DNA from: Apostichopus japonicus
Lineage: Eukaryota; Echinodermata; Holothuroidea; Aspidochirotida; Stichopodidae
Length of the DNA: 64,000 nt
Direction of reading: 5' to 3'
Assembly (NCBI RefSeq): GCF_037975245.1
Contig: NC_092577.1
Span: forward strand, 21,905,398 to 21,969,397
The notes under the pieces were generated by a model. It saw nothing but the letters and a program-made list of their open reading frames with translations. It was not told where the DNA came from and made no database searches. Positions 1-10,700 of the stretch are shown one piece after another. The translations under genes and the position numbers were made by a program. Within the stretch, counting starts at the first letter, position 1; every line of letters begins with the position of its first letter.

Positions 1-135
1 AGCTGTTCACTGACCTGACATATTACATCCAAGAGATAAGGTAAACTTCTCTCCTATTGTAACATGTCATCGGCACCCCATTAGCTACTTTCGTAACAAA
101 GTGATAACGCTGACTTTTTCTCACTTTCCCAACAG

Positions 136-648
136 GAAGAATCCCCCCAAATCAGTGGGAGACGGTCTTCGGGCCAATGTGGTTGGTCTATTGGACAGGA
201 GAACCCATACATAGTGTTTAAGGTAAGAAAATACTTCTAAATTAAGACAGTGAACGATATATTGATAGTAAGCGTGTTTGTCGTTTCTCTCTTAGCGTTA
301 ACATTCTAAACCGGTGTAAATTACTTCATATGTTTTACATATTTTCAGTACTTCGAAGAACAACCATCAGCACTGAAAACTCTTGCCAGCCACATGACAC
401 ATACCGAAAAGGTACAGCAAAAATATTACCTGGTCAGTCACAAGAGGCAAAATGCTGTACAGACTGCTGGGGTGATCAGGAGCGTCACTGAGAAGGTAAA
501 GAGTTTCAAAATAAGATTTCGTCTTCAATCATACAGGAAGTAATCAAATGTATTAACGGTTTCTTTCTTTGTTATCATACAGAGCCAGACCCCCTACATT
601 TGGACTAAGACAACCAGAAAAGTATCTGAAGGGAGCAACTCAATGTAA
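136..648 (+). CDS. C-terminal exons of a tyrosine-recombinase-like gene (5' part outside window)
   Basis: Three exons can be read: 136-222, 349-495 and 583-648. All are phase 0, each is bounded by AG and GT, and the last ends in TAA at 646-648. The middle exon reads LASHMTHTEKVQQKYYLVSH followed by a basic RQNAVQTAG stretch. This looks like the end of the tyrosine recombinases related to Cryptons found as host genes in fish and invertebrates: an H/W-box histidine (MTH), then the candidate nucleophile tyrosine (KYY), then a helical basic tail. The catalytic Arg boxes would lie left of the window, so activity cannot be judged. The last exon adds 21 residues ending in SNSM. The reading frame is clear; the family assignment rests on about 50 residues and is moderate. 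Confidence 0.5.
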
Positions 649-766
649 ATAACCATTCATCAGAAACTGCAATAAGGAAGAGAGATCGGATGTCTTACAC
701 TCTTAAAACACCTGGGTCATATTCATGACCCAAACACAGGGTCAATGGTCTTATAACCCAATTTGG
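649..766. other. Spacer between recombinase-like gene and LINE copy A
   Basis: Presumed 3' UTR and spacer. It holds repeated GGGTCA/TGACCC words (709-767) but no recognisable gene. Confidence 0.4.
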
Positions 767-860
767 GTGCTTTTTACGTGACCCGTCGTACGGGATACAA
801 AACGTCACGGCCAAACGGCACTACCAAACCACCCCATTCTTATAAACGAAACTCAGGTCA

Positions 861-2382
861 AGCTCCTACATGTTCCCATAAAGTAACCAACACTATAGCC
901 AACACTTGTGATCTAAATATGGCGTCGAAAATGTAAGAAATAAGAGACCTACAAGCGTGTCAACAGATATGATAACAATGGTGACCTCAGATGACATGAC
1001 CTTTAAGTTTCAAAATGTTCCACCACCCCATTCACAACTTGTCCCAAAATATCAACCATGTCACACCTTGGCATTGAGATTTAATTGCATTAAATATCCA
1101 AAAATTAACTTTGAACTTCACACACAAAGGTCACCCGGAGGTCTACCGATTGACATTTTTGATCGGTGAGACCTATATAGAGCATGACTGTAAAAATTAA
1201 AACATTTTTTCTTTCCCCATTTTCTCCCCCCATAATACTACTTTTTTAACATTAGCTGACCTTTGGTGACCTTGTATCACATGACCGTTAAGTTTGAAAA
1301 TATTCCCCTATACCATTTGCAACTTGTCCAAAAAAATCAACCTTGTCACACCTTGGCACTGGGAGTTATTGCATTAAATGTCTGAAAATTAACTTTTTAC
1401 CTCAAATAACTTCGCACACGAAGGTCAAATGGGGGTCAACCCATTGACATTTATGATCGGAAGGTACCTTTGACATCTGAAAATAGCATCGAAACTAAAA
1501 ATCCACAAAACACGAAAAGGTCACCAGAGGTCAAATTGAGGTCAAGGGTCACCCAGATGCGGGTCGACAATTGGATTACATTGAAGCAACTCCCAACCCT
1601 AACGGACAATTTGTTCTCAACTTGTTACAAAAATACTAGTTTTTTATCATTAATTGACCTTTGGTGACCTTGTATCACATGACCGTCAAGTTTGAAAATA
1701 TTCCCCTATACCATTTGCAACTACTCCAAAAATATCAACCTTGTCACACCTTGGAACTGAGTTATTGCATTAAATGTCTGAAAATTAACTTTGACCTCAC
1801 ATAACTTCGCATACGAAGGTCACACGGGGTCAACCTATTGACATTTATGATCAGAAGGTACCTTTAACATCTGAAAATAGCATCGAAACTGTAAAAAATC
1901 CACAAAACACGAAAAGGTCACCAGAGGTCAAATTGAGGTCAAGGGTCACCCACATGCGGGTCGACAATTGGATTACATTGAAGCAACTCCCAACACTAAC
2001 GGACAATTTGTTCTCAAGTTATCGCAAAAATAGTACTTTTTTTTATCATTAATTGACCTTTGGTGACCTCGGATCACGTGACCGTTAAGTTTGAAAATGT
2101 TCCCCTAACCAGTTCACAACTTGTCGCACATTGGCACTGGGAGTTATTGCAGTTTTAATATTTTCTGTTTTTGGACCATAACTGACCTTTGGTGACCTTT
2201 GTGGGCACCAAAAACAATAGGGCACACCTTCACCATATGGGGGATCTATAGTCCAAGTTTGGCCTCAATCCAACAGTCCCTTATTGAGATAGAGCGTACC
2301 CAAGCAAGTGTCACAGACGCACACACACATACACGCATACACACACACGCCAACCTGACTGCATAGGTTCCTTTTGCAAGGA
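861..2382. repeat. ~398-bp tandem satellite inserted in LINE copy A 3' UTR
   Basis: The phrase TGACCTTTGGTGACC starts at 1257, 1655 and 2054, a period of 398-399 bp. A diverged partial unit covers about 980-1190 and another fragment about 2180-2215. Each full unit carries many AGGTCA half sites, for example AGGTCACCAGAGGTCA followed by GAGGTCAAGGGTCACCC. No coding potential is apparent; short open frames here are incidental. The block separates two pieces of the LINE that are contiguous in copy C, so it inserted or expanded after the LINE landed. Confidence 0.8.
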
Positions 2383-2394
2383 ACCAAAAAAGGT

Positions 2395-5300
2395 TCATAC
2401 GCCCACCGACCTGTAGAGACAAAACGCCCAACCACCCACTGAAACATTCAAAAAACCACAAAAGGACAACCAGCACGCAGCGAAACAAAACAGCCTTCCC
2501 CAGCACACCCGTCCAAAAAAGGCAGCCCCAGATAAACGGCGAAAGTCGCCTTCAATTTGAAGGCGTATGTCAGACTTCACCGCCTCCAGGACTGCCTGCC
2601 AACTGGCAAATTTCCCCCTAAAAACAACATCACATCTATTCCTCCAAATAAGTTTTTTTAGAACAGAACAAACATAAATAATACGCTGCAACACAGCAAC
2701 GGAACAAACTGGAGGATCTAATCCATATAAAACAAAGCCCTGTCCTACCGACCAGGAACGGTCTCCCGTTAAACGGTCGGTCCAGGACTGAAACCACTCC
2801 CACAAGTTCAAAACAAAGGGGCAATGCCAAAAAACATGGGCAGTACTTTCTAAGCTGTCACAGCCGGTCCTCGGGCACAGTCCATCACCCAATCGCCAGT
2901 GATACCTTTTCAAATTGGTCACCAAGGCACCATGTGCAATTCTCCATGCAAGATCACGGAGCCTGCAACCATTCAGCCTTGAATGCACCGAACGCCATAC
3001 TTCGACAGGATGACGTCCCTGTACCAAAATTGCATTCAAGGCCCTATCCTGCAAGGAACTGAGAACGAGGGCCGGCCGTGACAGGTCAACAGGGGGCAAC
3101 TCAATAAGAGCGGAGCAAATGACACGCACCACTCTGCTTGGTGTGCTACTATGCGGTTCTCTGTTGCTAAACAGCGCCGGAACCCATCGACGCAAGTGCA
3201 ACCCGCCCCAAAAACGTACAAAATATGAACAAGGCAACCCTGGGTCAGTTACCGCTACAAACAATTGCTTAAATAACAAACAAGTTAACTTACTTCCCAG
3301 ATGAACCACCCCTAGCCCCCCCTTCTCCAGTTGTTGGTACAATACCGCCCTCTTGACCAGCTCTGTACCACCAGACCATATGAATGAAAAAATCGCCCTC
3401 TCCAACCGCACCAGGACGCGACGCGGAATAGGGTACACCGCGCCCGGGTACCACAAGATGGGCGAAACGAAACGATTACTAACAGTGACTTTCCCTAGGA
3501 TCGAAAGCCAGTGGGTGCCAAAGGCTTCGAGCCTGCGCTCAAATACCTCAGCCCTCTCGTTCCAGGTGACGTCACAAGGTGCATCGTAGCCGAACCATAT
3601 ACCATTAATGTTGATATTCTGATCCGACCACGACGCACCGAATGGTAAGTCTCTGTATCTCCAGCTACCAAGGCGAAGGCCCTTTGTCTTTTCCGGATTC
3701 AACTTCGCCCCGGTAGCTCTCTCAAAGATAGATAAATCCTGCGAGAGGGCACGAAAGGAGCCCAGACTCGAAACAACACATGTCACGTCATCTGCATATT
3801 GAACGCATTTCACTTTGGCACCCCTTGGCACAACGAATGGAACAAGTTTGGAGTCCCTTTCCAAAAGACGAGAGAGGGACTCGCTAAACAAAACATAAAG
3901 TAATGGAGACAGAGGGCACCCCTGGCGTACCCCCCTCTCTACGTTAAAACCTCCGAACAAAACCCATTTACGATAACAGAACTGAAACTTTGTTCATACA
4001 AAACAGAAATCCATTTACGAAAATTTGGGTGCAACTGAAACGTCTCCAATACATTCATTAAAAAACCGCGATCCACCATGTCAAAGGCCTTCTGCTGGTC
4101 CAGAGACACCAATGCACATGGCAGATCACGCTCAATAACAAAGTCGGTCAAGTCGCGCATCAACCACAAGTTTTGCTGGATGCAATCACCCTTCACTGCA
4201 CAAGTCTGGAGATCACGAACAAGATGCGGCATAGCCAGTGCAAGGCGGTTGCACAAAGCCTTAGCCAGCAACTTGTAGTCCAAATTTAACAAGGTGATCG
4301 GACGCTTGTTATGGGGATCCAAGGGGTCCCCAGACTTTGGCAGCAAAGTAATCATGCCCAGACGTTGACTTTGGTTTAACAGTCCGTTTTGGAAGGCGTC
4401 CTCGAAGACGGCTCTGATGTCGGGTCCTATTATTGCCCAGAAGGTTCGGTAGAACTCCCTCGGAAGCCCGTCCGAACCCGGGGACTTGCCGTTCTTCATT
4501 TTCGAAAGCGCCTTCCAAAGCTCAACTGTGGTTATTCCGCCCCCCCCCCCAAATATCATTGGCATCGTGGGGAACGGTTTTTGAGATTCCCCTCAATAAA
4601 TCAGACTGTGCTGACAAGTCGACATTGCCACGCGTAAACAAACTCGAATAATACTCTTTATATACGCGGACAATGCCATGAGGGTCACTGACCACGGTCC
4701 CATCGGTAGCGCGCACAGACGGGACGCGTCTGTCACCCGCCGATGAGCTAACGGACTGGTAAAACCTCAGTGAAGGGCGCTCCTCGGCTTCCACCGCTTC
4801 GACACGGGCCCTGACGCGGGCACCGTGGTACTTTTCATCGAGATAAGTCTGCAAAGCGATGACTGCCGAAGGGTCACCAAACTTCACCTCCGCGCACAGC
4901 TTCGATAATTTTTCTCTTCGACGCCGTGCGCGGGTCACGCAATACTGAATTGCGTAGCGTTTGACGCGCAACTTGACATCATCCCACCACTGGGATGTAG
5001 AAGCAAAGGCCGGCTTCAATGTTTGCCATCCTTTGTACCTGGTCTCGAAACCCTGGCGGAATTCTGCCTCGCCAAGAATCCGACAGTTAAGCTTCCATAG
5101 GCCCCGCCCGATCGGGAAAATGGAAGGCAAAACAAAACGTGCTACTACAGTGTCTTGGTCAGAGAGCGGACAGCTGAGCGTCACCCACGTATATACCGTA
5201 CTACACGGGTGCATATGCCTCCAGACATCGGCTAAAAAGTGTGCCGAAGTGAATCTGACCAATTCTCTGATCCCAGCGTCGGGACTAGCAGACACAGAAG

Positions 5301-5640
5301 CCCCGAGTCTGGGACACAGTTACCAGGTACCAGGAACAAAGGAAGGCAGTGTGTTAAAAAAATCTCGTCTAGCAGAAGGCCGATTGGGAGCATACACATT
5401 GCAAAGGGAGATGTTACCCTGTGGATACTTGAAAAGAATGCAAACCAATCGGCCTTCGTGATCCGTCTCCACCCTAGTGGCACAACCCGCCTGACGAGGT
5501 GACAGGAGGATGACAGTGCCACAGGATGAAGACGAAGCAAACGAAGCATGCAGCCCACCACCCCACTCATAAGCCCATAGAGGGACATGTTCTTCCAAAA
5601 TATGTGTTTCTTGCAGGCAAACTCAGTCGACTTCCATTGA
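2395..5640 (-). pseudogene. LINE copy A ORF2: endonuclease plus reverse transcriptase, broken
   Basis: Read right to left, the endonuclease-like start (about 5640-5320) has CLQETHI and NVYAPN motifs. It then jumps at about 5320 to the distal part (5295-), so the central GDFN region of the domain is missing. The terminal SDHxxV box reads SDQD, losing the catalytic histidine. The RT domain follows (4565-3939, then 3960-): SPGSDGLPREFY, LLPKSGDP, RPITLLNLDYKLLAKAL, GVRQGCPLSP and the active-site YADD are readable. The C-terminal part has a CCHC-like stretch at 'CPRTGCDS...HVFWHC'. Frame breaks occur near 3950 and at a C-run near 4543 (a G-run on the coding strand), and the 3' end is frayed. The copy cannot encode a working protein. 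Confidence 0.8.
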
Positions 5641-5681
5641 AATACATTATTGGAAAATGGGACTGCGCTTGCGATAATCCC

Positions 5682-7332
5682 TCATGCCATTGACGTTGAA
5701 GGTGGCAACTGAAAATGTATGTGCCATGAGAGGGCAATGGGGCAAAACTCTGCCGACGACGATTCTGTAAGCTTCAAGCGCGCTCTAGACGACATATCGT
5801 CGTCGGAGTCGTCACTTGAGGCCGACCTTTTCAGTGAGGGTTCCCCCCATCTCGTCGTACCAGCTGGTCCTAGTGGCACGTTTCGGCTCGACGATCACAG
5901 CCTCCGGAGTCGCTGTCAGACATAGCCTCCGGAGACCCGACGACCGAGTCGTCGTCAGACAGTCTCCGGATCTGGCGATACCGGCGGCGGACTGGGGACG
6001 GAACTGGACGGGTTGATGGGGGAAGCTGGTGGAGACCCCGTGTCCGCTTCGCTGTGTGGTGGACACGGTGCGGGCACGGGGTTGATGGGGGAAGCTGGTG
6101 GAGACTTTCTCGGTGCGGGCACGGGGTTGGGGTCTGCAACTACGGGGGAGGGTGAAGGAGGTGCGGAGAGTGAATCCTCACCCGGTTCTCCCTCCTTGCG
6201 AGGAGCTTCCTCCGGGGCAGTAGGTGCGCCAGAACTTGGCGCCATGGCTTGACCCCACTCTTTGTCATAAAGACATAAGAGGAGGGACAAGCGCGAAAGA
6301 CATGTCCCTCCTTCCCACAGAGTGAGCACACAACTTCGCTTGGGCAAGCAGAGGTATCATGCCCAAGACGAAGGCAGCGCCCACACTTTTTATTTGGGCA
6401 GCCCTTGGCTTCGTGCCCGGTCTCCCGTCACCTGAAGCAGGTACGGGGTTGACCGGGGTAACGCATGTGAGCTTTATGCCCGGCAATAAAAAGGAAGGAG
6501 GGAATGTCCTGCTTTAGGTCGATCCGAACCTGTCGGTGCCCGTTCAACACCCCGGGGGCCTTTGCGTGGGAGCACATTTTAATAGCCTTCACAGCCCCAA
6601 ACCGACCTAAAACAGTTGCGACAAGTTCCTGACGCACCTCTAATCCTACGTGGATGACAGTTACGGAACGTTCGTATGGAGCAGGCATGAGACTCTTCCG
6701 CGGAAACGCGGATTTCCTAATTTTTTTTGGTGTTCATTTTCGCGTTTTTTCTCGTAATTCGCGTTTTTTATTATTTGTTATTGTTTTGTTTATTTAATTT
6801 TTTTTATTTATTTATTTTTTTTTTGGCCGAACATGCTGGACTGTGAAGGGAAGGAACACCGAATTTGATCAGTGGTGGAATCAAGCAGCACAAAGCAAGC
6901 AAAAAATCCTTTTTTTGGTTCAAAATGGATGTGATAGATTCCATCTAGAGTCCACCATTTTGCATTTAAGCCCTCCTTACCTGACAAAAAAATTCTAAAG
7001 GGGAGGGGGACACCCACTCCCCTTAAACCCCTCCCCCAGGACGGCGATCGATAAATTTCAGATTTTTTTTCCCCGGCTCAGTCTCATCCCTGGTATGGAG
7101 TAACTGTCAAACCTTCAACCCCACTCAGCAACGTCACACCCTTCTGCCGGGTCACGTCACTGGTAAAACGTAGATCATACGTATTACGACCCTGGAGAGC
7201 TTGTAAAGCATCAACCTCTCCAGGCACAACAACACCCTTACTCTTTAAAATACTAAAAACTTGCACCGGTGGAACCGCTTGTTCACCGGTGAAGGTCAAC
7301 TTAACAATTTTCGAATCACGGCGCGATGCCAT
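5682..7332 (-). pseudogene. LINE copy A ORF1: RRM-like/zinc-knuckle nucleic-acid-binding protein, split
   Basis: The N-terminus at 7332 reads MASRRDSKIVKLTFTGE and is collinear with ORF1 of copy B. It stops at about 7084 in VTPYQG, where an insertion begins, and resumes at about 6688 (YERSVTVIHVGLEV, YPGQPRTC). Zinc knuckles of CCHC type follow around 6430-6265 (CSLCGKEGHVFRAC among them). A Pro/Ala-rich, tandemly duplicated stretch (about 6010-6130) and an acidic SSDDSDDD tract lie before the end near 5682. Several frames are needed, so the copy is dead. The protein class is RNA-binding LINE ORF1. Confidence 0.7.
6687..7082. mobile_element. ~396-bp repeat inserted in LINE copy A ORF1
   Basis: ORF1 homology stops at 7084 and restarts at 6688. 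The inserted stretch begins ATGAGACT and ends AGTCTCAT, an 8-bp inverted terminal match. It is T-rich on the left. On the right (about 6950-7050) it carries a CATTTTGCAT...AAAGGGGAGGGGG...CCTCCCCCAGGACGG module that recurs at 47920-48000, 48160-48240 and 48370-48475. No clear target duplication was seen. Confidence 0.55.
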
Positions 7333-7705
7333 GATACCGAAGGTGGCTAGGCCACAGAGGAGTAACAAAAACAAACTTAAGACAGGTTTAAACTTAAAAC
7401 GATATACGATAACTATATACGACAAACGCACACACCCACTCCACGAAAGCCAACTGCCAATTTTTTGGCTTGTACCATACAGGAAGCTTGACCTAATGCT
7501 AAGTCCGAAACTGACTTTCATCAACGAGTGAAATAATATTGCACTAAAATTGGTCAACATTATAGGAATATGGGTGCACCATGTCAGATCAGCCAATTAA
7601 CGAACACACATTGACCGTCTGATAATATTGGCCCTGCTTGCGCGCCATAGACAAAATGGCTGTAGGACAAGTTTGCTGACAGAGCGAACATGATCAGAAG
7701 CACAG

Positions 7706-7772
7706 ATGGATTCCTTTGTGAAAGATAAATTAGAAGAATGGGGCTTGATGGAATGGGCTAATTCACTTCAAG
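7706..7772 (+). CDS. Exon 1 of SAM-like gene
   Basis: Starts at ATG 7706 and ends CAAG|GTATGG (phase 1). It encodes 22 residues with the KLEEWGL helix signature of SAM-type domains. Confidence 0.55.
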
Positions 7773-10700
7773 GTATGGTATCATGTGCAAATATCTTTTT
7801 TATATGTAATTAAATTTCAAGAAATGCTGACGTAGCATACGAAGACATAACGTAAGGCTAAGTCGGTGACTGACTTCGTAGTCGTACTAGCCTATGGCCT
7901 AACGTTAAGCCATAACATAGGCTAGGCCTGACGTAGGCTAGGCCTGTAAACAGTACACTATTGCAGTGGGCTATCTGGTTAGGCTATGTAGTTTCATTCA
8001 AATATTGAGATGATGTATACATGTACAGAACCTCTACTAGGCTCTTGTATCTGATATACAAATCCACAATCCTGTATGAATATTAGGCCCCTAATGGTTG
8101 AAATTGTAAAATATGGAGCTAATTAAAGTTCTGTCTAATTAAAGTTCTAATTAAAGTTGTTAAACGGACCCGTTTAGCCTAGTCGCTGCCAGTTAGCCTA
8201 CGTACAAAAATGCAAAGTTTTTCGATAGGCCTAAGAAGTAAGATGTCAATATATCCTATAGGGCCTAGGCCTATTAATAACGTTAGGATTGCCCGGTGTT
8301 AGGACTTGCACGGAGACCAAACATTCCATAGTTTTACATTTGCCGAACTGTATATTTAAAAGAAATATGACGATGCAGAACTGCATAAGTAAGCATTGTT
8401 GACGATGCATAATTAAGCATTGTTGTGCGAAGTTTGCTAAGTAAATATGATTAGGCCCCTAGGCTAGGCCTATTTGCGATCATGAGGATGACGGCTAAAT
8501 TTGGACAGGCTAATGGGGTGTTTTTTTTTACACACAGGGGCAGCAACTGTAGTGTGAAGCATTTGCAATGTGCGTAATGTACGTACGTATGTACGTACGT
8601 AATGTACGTACGTAAGCCTACAGTTGGGTGACGGACGTGGACAAGATATGATGGCATTTTACGTGATTTAGTTTGCTTTCGTGGAGTGCGGACGACGTGT
8701 TTTCGGCTGCTCACCACTTTTTCGTTCACCACACACTTTGTGTTTTTTACGTTGGCCTTTCAATAGTTTGTTTATGGTAGTTTTGGCTTTGTTGCGTGGT
8801 TTTTGTTTTTAGAAGGTGCGTGGCTTGCCACACCCCTAGCTGTCATGGCGGCTCGCCGTGATAGCAAAATCGTATTGTTGAGTTTTTCGGGGGAGGCTAA
8901 GGTCGTCCCCGGACAAGTTTTTTCAGTTTTGCGTTCTCTTGGTTTAAAGGTCCCTGGAGAGGTTGACGCGCTTCAACGTAAACCTCTCCGGGGTATGAAT
9001 GTTTTTGATGTTGGGTTCACCTCGGAGGCTGCCCGCGTCCGAGGTGTCCATGTGTTGGAGGGAGTTGAGGGATTAAAGGTCACACCGTATGACAGTTCGG
9101 TGTGGGTGACAGTCCTCCATCTCCCTCTGGACATGTCTGAACAGGTTGTTGTGCGGACACTGGGGCGTTTTGGGAAGGTGACCGGCTACGAGGAGCCGGA
9201 ATTCCTTGAATGTAAGGGTGTCAAGACCGGGACTAGACGAGTTAGAGTTGAACTCAAGTCCGATATCCCCTCTACCTTGTGGGCTAATGGGCACAGGGCC
9301 CACATTGCATACCCGGGACAGCCTCGCACTTGTTGGAGGTGTAGGCTGGATGAGCATGAGGCCAGGTTGTGCCCGAACAAGCGGTGTAGCCGCTGTTTAC
9401 AGGTTGGGCATACCCTGGCCGAGTGTAAAGGGGATATCGTTTGCAACTCGTGTGGGAAAACGGGCCATCTCGCCCGTTTATGCCCAGACCGCTCATACAC
9501 CGCGAGAGTGGCTACGGGCGTGGTTGAAGCGGTCCCTGTCCCGGCCTCTGAAACCGTATCACATGATGCTCTTGTCATCGCCCCGGTGGAGGCTTTGTTC
9601 CCCCTTTCGTGTCCGACCTCTCCCCTGATCGAACTTGCCGAGACTGCCAGCCTGCCCACTGAGGCAGAGCAGGACAAAACGGCGGAGGTGGTACTAGCGG
9701 AGTGGCACGCGGCGCAGGATGCCGCTTGTACTGGTTCACCGGTAGCTATGCCCGCTATCGGTGATACTAGTTGGGCCCCGAGTCAACCGGCCCAAGAGAC
9801 AATTAAGTGGCCCAGATTCTGACTCGCCAATGGAGGACTGCACTACAGCCTTATTAGTTGTGGCTAAGGAGTCCTCCGATTGGTTTGATGAGACGAAACA
9901 GGCCACTGATCTCATTGACTCGAGTGGCCCTTCCACCCTACCCGCAGCCGCTTCCGCTATACCGGACACGATGGTCGCTAGTGGACCTCCTGTTCCTGAC
10001 AGGGAGGTCCACTCGATCAAGGTTGACGGGGAGTTAAGAACTCTGCTCCCTCGTAAGAAAAGGGGGAATACTTCTAGGGGCTTGAAAAGACCCGTATTGG
10101 GAAAACTTCGCAGGTAATGCGCAAGCCTGTCGTCTGCTATCGGGACGGCGTACCCCGGATGAATTTTGGAGTTAGTTGTGTGGTCGTTACATAATATGGG
10201 TTGGGGGGAGGGGGGTTTCTGTTTGTGGTTTGGACTTGGCTTTTTGGGGCTGGTTTGTGCAGCTTTATTGTTTTGGTTCTGTTAGCCTTTGGGTCCGTGT
10301 TCTTTTCACGTCACGTTAAACGCTACATTTTATACATTTGTGGGTTATTGAGAGATTTCTATTTGTGGGTTTTCAGTTGGGTTTTTGGTGGTTGTTAACA
10401 AACTGGGATTGTTTTTGGTTTTGTTGACCTTTGGTCCGTTTCCGTTTCTTTGCACGTAAAAAGCACACGTAGGCCTACAGTAGCGTTCAGCTACTAATTT
10501 TAGCCTAACGTTAGGCCTAATGTTAGCTATGGAACTAGCACCTGTGAACAAAACTATCATCAGAGTTTTTACCAGAATTTTAGGGTTAGGCCTATATAAC
10601 AAAAATAGTTTAGTTAAATAGCTAATGCTACATCTGATTAAGCAGTAAGTGTACTAACATACTGTAGCTTATCAGACTACCGAACGGAAAGGCAAAGAAG

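Larger units (their letters stand above)
767..7500 (-). mobile_element. Tx1/L1-type non-LTR retrotransposon, copy A, disrupted
   Basis: A minus-strand LINE. Its 3' end, GCTTTTTACGTGACCC in plus-strand reading, at about 767-860 matches the reverse complement of the 3' end of copy C (26560-26658). The match breaks at about 860 and resumes near 2383, so roughly 1.5 kb (mostly a tandem satellite) sits inside the 3' UTR. ORF2 occupies about 2395-5640 and ORF1 about 5680-7332; ORF1 is split by a second insertion at 6687-7082. The 5' end is placed near 7500 because the 5' UTR resembles that of copy B around 7441-7451. No target duplication was found for this copy. Three-knuckle CCHC ORF1 plus an APE-type endonuclease and RT fits the Tx1 group of the L1 lineage. 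Confidence 0.75.

Noticed and set aside
957-1667. Two short plus-strand open frames at 957-1169 and 1470-1667
   Set aside because: They fall within the ~398-bp satellite and are not kept open in the other units.
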